Below are positions 58,645 to 64,000 of a stretch of 64,000 nucleotides of DNA, one piece after another. The position numbers and the translations under genes were made by a program. Where the stretch lies: the NCBI RefSeq assembly GCF_004361815.1, contig NZ_SNWA01000002.1:3038001-3102000 (forward strand), given 5' to 3'. The DNA is from Paraburkholderia sp. BL10I2N1 (GTDB lineage: Bacteria; Pseudomonadota; Gammaproteobacteria; Burkholderiales; Burkholderiaceae). The notes below the pieces were generated by a model. It had not been told where the DNA came from. It saw only the letters and a list, made by a program, of their open reading frames with translations, and ran no database searches. How positions within the stretch are numbered: the stretch's first letter is position 1; each line of letters starts with the position of its first letter.

Positions 58645-58665
58645 GTTTGTGACAAACGCGTCACA
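58645..58665. promoter_or_regulatory. Overlapping palindromes, possible operator
   Basis: GTTTGT-G-ACAAAC (58645-58657) and TGTGAC-N6-GTCACA (58648-58665) overlap. Both are perfect. The second resembles a CRP/FNR-type site, but the TGTGA/TCACA blocks are eight bases apart rather than six. It is 167 bp upstream of the glutathione transferase start. Confidence 0.4.
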
Positions 58666-58955
58666 GGAGAGGTTCGGGTCAGGATGAAACCCCGACGCCG
58701 GCAAAGAATTCCGTCCCCCCTTTTGGGGCGCAGAGGTCCCGCGGTGGGTCGAAGGAGGATCGGTTTGTCTGAAGTGCGGATGCTTGCGGCAAAGTCGCAG
58801 ACGAGAGAATGGTGGATGCATATTGCATTGCCCGAATTCGCTTTAAACGACGTTTCGATATCTTCATTGCCGTGTTCACCTATGCTGGCGTGCCCCCGAC
58901 ACAGAATTTATCAGCCGGTTTGATTAGCTTTTCTAAGTGACGTGCGAAAAGAACC

Positions 58956-58961
58956 TATAAT
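58956..58961 (+). promoter_or_regulatory. Possible -10 box of the SHOCT gene
   Basis: TATAAT lies 110 bp upstream of the SHOCT-protein start. No good -35 hexamer is visible at the usual distance. Confidence 0.4.
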
Positions 58962-59070
58962 TGCGTGGCAATTCGAATGATGATGCACGTTGTTGTGCTA
59001 CGGCCTGTAATGAAGGATGCATCGGCACGCTGATTATTTCAATCGCAAGCGGAATAACGGGAGAACGACA

Positions 59071-59451
59071 ATGCTATTTTCAGGTGGCTTTACATTCACC
59101 AATTTTGTGGTCGACATCTTTTCCGTGTTCATGTTTATCTTGTGGTTCTGGCTGCTCATCACCGTATCGAGCGACCTGTTCCGCCGCCACGATGTGTCGG
59201 GATTTGGCAAGGTGCTATGGGTCATTCTGTTGATTCTGTTGCCTTATATCGGCATTTTTGCGTACCTCTTGACGCAGGGGCGTGGCATGGCTGAGCGCAA
59301 CGAAGCGCGAGCGAAACAGGCTCGCGATGAATTGCGTCAGGTCGTCGGTTTCAGTGCTGCCGACGAGATCGAAAAGCTTGACCGCCTGAAGTCGACAGGG
59401 GCGATTTCGGAAGACGAGTACGCGCGGCTGAGAGCCCGGGTCGTGCAGTAG
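59071..59451 (+). CDS. Two-helix membrane protein with PLDc_N-like region and SHOCT domain
   Basis: Inner-membrane protein of 126 aa. Two hydrophobic helices (FVVDIFSVFMFILWFWLLI and LWVILLILLPYIGIFAYLL) form a PLDc_N-like hairpin, a charged helix follows, and the C-terminus is a SHOCT domain (DEIEKLDRLKSTGAISEDEYARLRARVV). SHOCT domains are thought to mediate oligomerisation. GGGAGAA precedes the ATG at 59071; an in-frame upstream start lacks support. Function unknown. Confidence 0.85.
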   Translation: MLFSGGFTFTNFVVDIFSVFMFILWFWLLITVSSDLFRRHDVSGFGKVLWVILLILLPYIGIFAYLLTQGRGMAERNEARAKQARDELRQVVGFSAADEIEKLDRLKSTGAISEDEYARLRARVVQ

Positions 59452-59902
59452 CCCGGGAAGCGCCTTGCGCCGGACGGCAGGTATTCGAGCCGCGTCGTCC
59501 GGCCACTGCCTGTGCGTGCCGGCACTCGGTGCGCTTCGTCCCGGATGGCACTCACGCCGGCCCGCTGGAAGACGAACCTCCAGCGGTGGAGTCGACGGCG
59601 ATTGTTAACGTCACCGAAACGCAGTGTTCATCACATGCTGGCTGATCTTGCGTCCGGCATCCGCCATACTTCCAGCTTTCGGCCTACGCGTCGAATATGA
59701 GGTGCGTGGGCCTGTCCGACAGATGGCAGGCCGGTTTTCGGGCGCGTGATGCGTTCTCGCGACACGGCTTGCGACCGCATGGAAGTCTTCAATGAAGAGC
59801 GAGATCTATCTTCGCACCCGAGCCGAAAGTGAGCGTTTTCAGTTGCTAACGGGCGTAGAGCAGGCAGGCGCGGCGTGTATCCCGGATGAACGAACGACGG
59901 GC
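59452..59902. other. Intergenic region after the SHOCT gene, with an 8-bp stem-loop
   Basis: 451 bp without a clear gene. CCGCTGGA (59562-59569) and TCCAGCGG (59579-59586) form a perfect stem with a 9-base loop, possibly ending the SHOCT transcript although no T-run follows. The rest shows nothing I can support; an upstream extension of the next gene's frame (to 59792) has no ribosome binding site. Confidence 0.45.
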
Positions 59903-60232
59903 ATGACCGCGTTCGCGAAGTCGGCGTTGGCTGCGCGCCACAGGGTGACGCGGCTCGTCTCGGCCATTGTTGCCGGGGCGTTCCTGCTAGGCGGTTGTGC
60001 AACCGCCAGCAGCGTAGTCGCGACGGACAAGCCCGACGTCTTCAAGGTGACGGCAAACGCCCGCGGCGGGCACCTCGCGTGGGCGCGCGCGCACGAGGCC
60101 GCGCTCGCCCAGGCCGATGCCTGGTGCGCACAGCGCGGCATGCGAAGCAGCGTCAAACTCGAAACGACGAGCGGCGTGCGGATGCTTGACGAGCACGACT
60201 CCGAACTCGCCTTCGAGTGTCATCCGAAATAA
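59903..60232 (+). CDS. Small lipoprotein, hypothetical
   Basis: Protein of 109 aa with a basic N-terminus (AARHRVTRLVSAIVAGAF) and lipobox LLGGC, so it is exported and lipid-anchored. The mature domain (TATSSVV... GHLAWARAHEAALAQADAWC, MRMLDEHDSELAFECHP-like end) has two cysteines that may form a disulfide. It resembles small periplasmic proteins of Burkholderia in style, but I cannot name the family. The start at 59903 gives the best signal peptide; its ribosome binding site is weak. Confidence 0.65.
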   Translation: MTAFAKSALAARHRVTRLVSAIVAGAFLLGGCATASSVVATDKPDVFKVTANARGGHLAWARAHEAALAQADAWCAQRGMRSSVKLETTSGVRMLDEHDSELAFECHPK

Positions 60233-60297
60233 GTCGCAAAGGGCAAGTCTGAACTGTCCAGGCGTCGGTGTCGCGGCGGACGTCCCGGTTGATCGTC

Positions 60298-60678
60298 TCA
60301 TTGCTTTCCGTCTTTGTACTCGGAGTATTTTCGCGAGTCGCCGCGCACTTTATCGGCTGGGTACTTCGCCCGATTGAGGGCCATCTTTTCCAGCACAGCC
60401 TGAAAGAGATTGACATCCATCTTGTCCGCGAGGCGAACGAGGTACACCAGCACGTCGGCCATCTCGTGCCGGATGGCGGTCAGCTTCGCTTCGTCCAGTT
60501 CGCTTTTGTCGCCCGAGACAAGCCATTGAAAAGGTTCGAGCAACTCGCTCGCTTCTACGCTGAGCGCTGTGGCCAGGTTCTTTGGGGTGTGGAATTTGTC
60601 CCAGTCGCGCTCGCTCACGAACTGACGAACGAGTTCGCGCAGTTCCATCAGGTCGTTTCTCTGTTCAACCTTCGTCAT
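60298..60678 (-). CDS. MazG-like nucleotide pyrophosphohydrolase
   Basis: All-helical NTP pyrophosphohydrolase of 126 aa related to MazG and dCTP pyrophosphatases. The metal-binding motif is visible as EASELLEPFQW followed by RHEMADVLVYLVRLADKM (E-x2-E then E-x3-D). It probably hydrolyses non-canonical or excess dNTPs to monophosphates. AGGGAG precedes the ATG at 60678. It is convergent with the lipoprotein gene and divergent from the oligomer hydrolase. Confidence 0.9.
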   Translation of the reverse strand: MTKVEQRNDLMELRELVRQFVSERDWDKFHTPKNLATALSVEASELLEPFQWLVSGDKSELDEAKLTAIRHEMADVLVYLVRLADKMDVNLFQAVLEKMALNRAKYPADKVRGDSRKYSEYKDGKQ

Positions 60679-60944
60679 GCCGCTCCCTGCTGCAGATCTG
60701 AAATGATTGACACCGCCTGCACGACGGGCATGCCGACCGCGCAAACCTTCATTGTATCCGGGGCCCCGACGTTCTAATGTCTATTGACGCCGTGACCCGA
60801 CGTTCCCAGACGGCCGCCCTTTGCACTGTACGGTCGGCCGAACTCGCCCCACCCGGGACGCTGGCAGGCCACGCCAGGTGTTCCGCATTCATCTGGAAGA
60901 CGGGCGGTGAGCGGCGCATCCGAAGAACAGACAAGGAGAAACCG

Positions 60945-63062
60945 ATGAGAGACAAATCGACCGCAACCCGGCGTGCAGCGGTATTGCTCAGTGCCGCGCT
61001 AGTGGGTGCAGTACTCGTCCCCGGCGCGTGGGCCGACGATCACGACGGTGGGCGGCCCGCCCTGAATCGCCTGCCGTCGTTCGTCGTGGCAAGCAGCCTC
61101 AGGACCACCACGTATGACGGCGTCAGCGACGATCTGCTGACAGCCGGCCTTGGCAAGACGGGGCTCGCAGGCGCGGCACCCGCTATTGCAAACCCGGCGA
61201 GCCCGACGGCAGCCGAGTTGCGGCGGCTCGCGATCTGGACGAATTACCGCGCGCTCGTCGACATAAAGCCGAGCGGTGGTTACGGTCGTCTCTGGGGGCC
61301 CAATGTTGATCTGACCGGGAATGACACGCTTGGCGAGGGAAAAATCGCCGGCACCGAATACCTGGCGTATGCCGATGACGGCCGTGGCCGGCAGAACGTC
61401 AGCCTGCTGGTTCAGGTGCCGGCGAGCTTCGATCCGGCGAACCCGTGCATTGTCACGGCGACATCATCGGGTTCGCGCGGGGTCTACGGCGCGATATCGG
61501 CGGCTGGCGAGTGGGGACTCAAGCGCGGCTGTGCGGTCGCCTATACCGACAAGGGCACCGGCAATGGAGCCCACGAACTGATGACCGGTCTCGTCACGCT
61601 GATTGATGGCCGCCTCGCCGATGCCGCCGCCGCCGGGGGCAGCAGTCTCTTCACCGCCAGAGTGCCCGCAGGCAGCCTGGCGACCTACAATCAGGCGTTT
61701 CCGAACCGCTATGCGTTCAAGCATGCACATTCGCAGCAGAACCCGGAAGAGGACTGGGGCAGGGACACGCTCGCGGCTGTGCAGTTCGCGTACTGGGCGT
61801 TGAACCAGCAGTTTGCGCCGCGCGTCGGCCCGTCGAATCACGGCGTGCGCTACCGGCAGGGCAGCATCACGACGATCGCGGCGTCTGTGAGCAACGGCGG
61901 TGGCGCGTCGCTCGAGGCCGCCGAGCAGGATACGGGAGGGTGGATCACGGCGGTAGTGGTCGGCGAGCCACAGGTCAACGTCCGGATGCCCGACAACGCG
62001 CAGGTGATCGAGGGCGGCCAGCGTATCGCCGCGGCCGGCAAACCGCTGGCGGACTACATGACGCTCGCCAACCTGCTCCAGCCATGCGCCGCACTCGCGG
62101 AGGCGGCCTCGGGCGCTCCGTATCTGACGGCGTTGCCCACCGCGACAACGTCGGCCATCCGCCAGGCCCGCTGCGCTTCGCTGGCAGCGGCAGGCTACAT
62201 ACACGGCACCGACACGCAAACCCAGGCGAACGACGCGCTCACGTTGCTGCACGAGGCAGGTTATGAAGCCGATTCCGATCTCCTGCACGCACCCATGTGG
62301 GACTCGCAGGCCGTGCCGGCCGTCGCCGTCACGTACGCCGATGCGTACACGAGGTCGAGCGTGATCGACAACCTTTGCGGCTTCAGCTTCGGCACGACGA
62401 ACCCTTCAGGCGCAGCGGGCGTGACACCAGCCGTCTCGCCGATGCTGACCGTGTTCGCGCTGGGCAACGGTGTGCCGCCGACCAACGGCATCAGTCTCGT
62501 CTACAACGTCACGCCGCCAGGGGGGGCCGACCACCGGCTCGCGACAGCCGATGCAAGCTTCGCGGGTGCGGCATGCGTACGCAGGCTATGGACAGGTAGG
62601 GACTCGCGCATGCTGGCGAGTGTCGAGGCGATCCGCGTGAATGCAAACCTGCATGGCAAGCCCGCGATCATCGTTCAGGGCCGCAGCGATGCACTCGTGC
62701 CGGTGAATCATGCGTCGCGCGCGTATCTTGCGGCAAACAGCGTGAGGGAAGGCTCGCGCAGCCAGCTGTCGTTCTACGAGGTGACGAACGGACAGCATTT
62801 CGACGCGTTCCTCGGCGTGTCCGGCTTTGACTCACGCTTCGTGCCGGTCCACTACTACAACATCCAGGCGCTCAACCTGATGTGGAGCCACCTGAAGAAC
62901 GGCACGCCGCTACCGCCGTCGCAGGTGATCCGCACGGTGCCGCGCGGCGTCACGGCGAGCGGTGTGCCCGAGTTGAGCGTGGCGAACCTGCCGGCCATCG
63001 TGGCGAACCCCGGCAGCAATGCGATCGGCGTGAACCGCGGGGTGGTGAACGTACCGCACTAA
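60945..63062 (+). CDS. D-(-)-3-hydroxybutyrate oligomer hydrolase
   Basis: Exported esterase of 705 aa. A signal peptide ends VPGAWA (residue 30). The family-typical openings LPSFVVASSLRTTTYDGVSDDLLTAGLG and LRRLAIWTNYRALVD are present, and Ser316 in ASVSNGGGAS is the likely nucleophile. The enzyme splits 3-hydroxybutyrate oligomers into monomers during polyhydroxybutyrate use. AAGGAGA precedes the ATG at 60945; a frame extending to 60777 adds 56 residues without homology. Confidence 0.92.
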   Translation: MRDKSTATRRAAVLLSAALVGAVLVPGAWADDHDGGRPALNRLPSFVVASSLRTTTYDGVSDDLLTAGLGKTGLAGAAPAIANPASPTAAELRRLAIWTNYRALVDIKPSGGYGRLWGPNVDLTGNDTLGEGKIAGTEYLAYADDGRGRQNVSLLVQVPASFDPANPCIVTATSSGSRGVYGAISAAGEWGLKRGCAVAYTDKGTGNGAHELMTGLVTLIDGRLADAAAAGGSSLFTARVPAGSLATYNQAFPNRYAFKHAHSQQNPEEDWGRDTLAAVQFAYWALNQQFAPRVGPSNHGVRYRQGSITTIAASVSNGGGASLEAAEQDTGGWITAVVVGEPQVNVRMPDNAQVIEGGQRIAAAGKPLADYMTLANLLQPCAALAEAASGAPYLTALPTATTSAIRQARCASLAAAGYIHGTDTQTQANDALTLLHEAGYEADSDLLHAPMWDSQAVPAVAVTYADAYTRSSVIDNLCGFSFGTTNPSGAAGVTPAVSPMLTVFALGNGVPPTNGISLVYNVTPPGGADHRLATADASFAGAACVRRLWTGRDSRMLASVEAIRVNANLHGKPAIIVQGRSDALVPVNHASRAYLAANSVREGSRSQLSFYEVTNGQHFDAFLGVSGFDSRFVPVHYYNIQALNLMWSHLKNGTPLPPSQVIRTVPRGVTASGVPELSVANLPAIVANPGSNAIGVNRGVVNVPH

Positions 63063-63109
63063 AGACGCGTTGCGCCATTCACAGCGATACGTGGACTGTG
63101 ACGAACGAA

Positions 63110-63149
63110 CGGGCCGCCGAACGCGGCCCGCCGCAAATATCCACTTTTT
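63110..63149 (+). terminator. Probable terminator of the oligomer hydrolase gene
   Basis: CGGGCCGC (63110-63117) pairs with GCGGCCCG (63123-63130), an 8-bp GC stem with a 5-base loop. A T-run (63145-63149) follows only after 14 bases, so it may be an imperfect intrinsic terminator. Confidence 0.45.
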
Positions 63150-63162
63150 GTCGTGCTGCGCC

Positions 63163-63318
63163 TCGTCCGCGGTCAGCCGGCGCATCGCGGAGATCGAGGC
63201 ATTGGTCGGCCTGCCCGTGATCCAGCGGCAGTCGCGCGGCGTGACGGTCACACCGGTAGGCGAAACCGTGCTGCGTTACGCGCAAACGATCATCGCGAAC
63301 ATCGAACGGATGAGCGAC
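63163..63318 (+). pseudogene. LysR regulator fragment (part of the DNA-binding domain)
   Basis: The frame encodes SSAVSRRIAEIEALVGLPVI, then QRQSRGVTVTPVGETVLRYA and QTIIANIERMS, the second half of a LysR helix-turn-helix and the start of the linker helix. The first helix, the start codon and the whole effector domain are missing. At 63314-63318 it meets an unrelated MFS fragment. This is a remnant, not a gene. Confidence 0.75.
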
Positions 63319-63424
63319 CGGCGTGTTCGTCTTTATTGCGGGTGCGATGCTGATCGTAATGGCCGTGATCGGTCTGATGGGGCCGCGCACCAAAGGGCGG
63401 GCGCTGGAGACGATTTCGCGCTAG
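63314..63424 (+). pseudogene. MFS transporter C-terminal fragment
   Basis: In a different frame from the LysR fragment, this stretch encodes TGVFVFIAGAMLIVMAVIG then LMGPRTKGRALETISR and a stop. That is the last membrane helix and cytoplasmic tail of a metabolite:proton symporter of the MFS, where GPRTxGRALE is typical. No upstream part of the transporter is present. Together with the LysR piece it marks a deletion that joined two neighbouring genes. Confidence 0.7.
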
Positions 63425-63493
63425 CGCCCGGTAGCCGGGTCGCGCAACCGGACAGGCGGATGCCCCAGGCTGGGACCGTCCGCTTTTGTTTTT

Positions 63494-64000
63494 CTACGCT
63501 TCCAGCGCAAGCAGCGCGAAGGTCGCGAGCCAATGTTCGCCCATGTAGTCGCCCGCGACGTGCGCGAGTGCCACGCCGAGATGCGTGTCCGCCGCTTCGC
63601 GCAGGACGGCGACACGCGCATCGCCATCGGGCAGCGCACGCGCAATGGACCGCTGGCACCACGCACGGCTCAGATTGAGGCCGTCGAGGTGCGCAATCTT
63701 GCCGTCGCTGCGATCGGTGACGGTGGCTGGCAGGAATAGCGTGGCCGGTTCGCGTCGGGCAACGTCGGGCAGGAAACGGCCGAACCACTCGACGAATTCC
63801 GTGGGCTGCAACACGCGGTGCATCAACTCGGCTTCCATCAGCGACGGCGACAGGAATTCGTCGCCGGCCGGCTCCCACGCCTGGCACCCCGCGTCATTCA
63901 GATACCAGCGCTTCGCCGTTTCGACGATCAGGCCGGCGAGCGAATCGCGTGAGGTCTGGCGCGCGAAGTCGAGTGACAGCGCGAGTGCAAACGCCATGTT
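63494..64000 (-). CDS. DUF2891 family protein (N-terminus beyond the window)
   Basis: The last 168 or so residues of a DUF2891 protein: AFALALSLDFAR, EPAGDEFLSPSLMEAELMHRVL, IAHLDGLNLSRAWCQRSIA and the ending AGDYMGEHWLATFALLALEA. Full members are about 330-370 aa and all-helical, of (alpha/alpha) toroid type in appearance. The frame is open to the window end, so the start lies outside. Function unknown. Confidence 0.88.
   Translation of the reverse strand, partial: NMAFALALSLDFARQTSRDSLAGLIVETAKRWYLNDAGCQAWEPAGDEFLSPSLMEAELMHRVLQPTEFVEWFGRFLPDVARREPATLFLPATVTDRSDGKIAHLDGLNLSRAWCQRSIARALPDGDARVAVLREAADTHLGVALAHVAGDYMGEHWLATFALLALEA

Larger units (their letters stand above)
58479..59070. other. 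Long intergenic region with dyads
   Basis: 592 bp with no credible gene; open frames here have no ribosome binding sites and no recognisable domains. It contains the overlapping dyads at 58645-58665, a CCCC-TTTT-GGGG mini-hairpin at 58717-58728, and a -10-like box at 58956-58961. It presumably carries the promoters of the divergent transferase and SHOCT genes. Confidence 0.55.

Noticed and set aside
58648..58665. Canonical CRP site
   Set aside because: TGTGA and TCACA are separated by eight bases instead of six.
63070..63678. Intact 202-residue plus-strand gene
   Set aside because: Only about 50 residues resemble a LysR domain; the rest is out of frame with the MFS remnant and antisense to the DUF2891 gene.
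1..64000. CRISPR arrays, prophage, insertion sequences, tRNA or rRNA genes
   Set aside because: No spaced short repeats, transposase or phage-like proteins, or recognisable RNA genes were seen on either strand.

Overview
The window looks like a catabolic region from a Burkholderia-group betaproteobacterium (Paraburkholderia, Caballeronia or Burkholderia). It has high-GC codon use throughout, a Burkholderia-type trimeric porin, a persulfide dioxygenase-rhodanese fusion of the kind known from Burkholderia, and many small substrate-specific uptake and degradation operons, each beside its own regulator. This species assignment is inferred from gene content only. No rRNA, tRNA, CRISPR array, insertion sequence or prophage was recognised.

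Layout: (1) 1-4.1 kb: a polar amino-acid ABC transporter (binding protein, two permeases, ATPase) with a co-transcribed PLP aminotransferase cut by the window edge. Two copies of a 14-bp palindrome lie in front of it. (2) 4.4-7 kb: small hypothetical proteins and a second-type glutamine synthetase. (3) 7.1-12.9 kb: trans-4-hydroxyproline catabolism (deaminase, 2-epimerase, three-subunit D-hydroxyproline dehydrogenase, PAS-AraC regulator); the last pathway enzyme is not here. (4) 12.9-14.1 kb: small conserved proteins. (5) 14.3-21.3 kb: quinate/shikimate catabolism (porin, 3-dehydroshikimate dehydratase fusion, type II dehydroquinase, shikimate/quinate dehydrogenase, MFS importer, TetR regulator). 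(6) 21.4-24.2 kb: an FAD amine oxidase with an ECF sigma/anti-sigma pair. (7) 24.2-26.5 kb: a zinc alcohol dehydrogenase broken by a perfect 128-bp tandem duplication, plus a LysR regulator. (8) 26.5-34.2 kb: LacI regulator, MalK-type ATPase, GH42 beta-galactosidase, binding protein and two permeases, probably for galactosides. (9) 34.3-37.4 kb: a large bifunctional penicillin-binding protein. (10) 37.4-41.5 kb: ROK regulator and a ribose/fructose-type ABC transporter.

(11) 41.9-55.9 kb is the most interesting region: a hydroquinone/hydroxyquinol catabolic island. A two-subunit hydroquinone 1,2-dioxygenase, a semialdehyde dehydrogenase and maleylacetate reductase are followed by a complete five-gene Liv-type ABC transporter with a Tat-like binding protein, then a hydroxyquinol 1,2-dioxygenase and a small Rieske protein. 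Upstream, across a LysR gene, a KstD-like FAD dehydrogenase and an NTF2-fold protein sit behind a promoter that is a 78%-identical gapless copy (100 bp, counted by eye) of the hydroquinone operon promoter. The two operons are therefore probably one regulon, and the flavoenzyme may aromatise an alicyclic ketone to feed the pathway. (12) 55.9-64 kb: persulfide dioxygenase-rhodanese fusion, DUF899 protein, glutathione transferase, SHOCT membrane protein, lipoprotein, MazG-like pyrophosphohydrolase, 3-hydroxybutyrate oligomer hydrolase, a LysR/MFS deletion scar, and a DUF2891 gene cut by the window end.

Recurring design: three of the four ABC systems carry a strong stem-loop just after the binding-protein gene and before the first permease gene, which probably raises binding-protein expression relative to the membrane parts.
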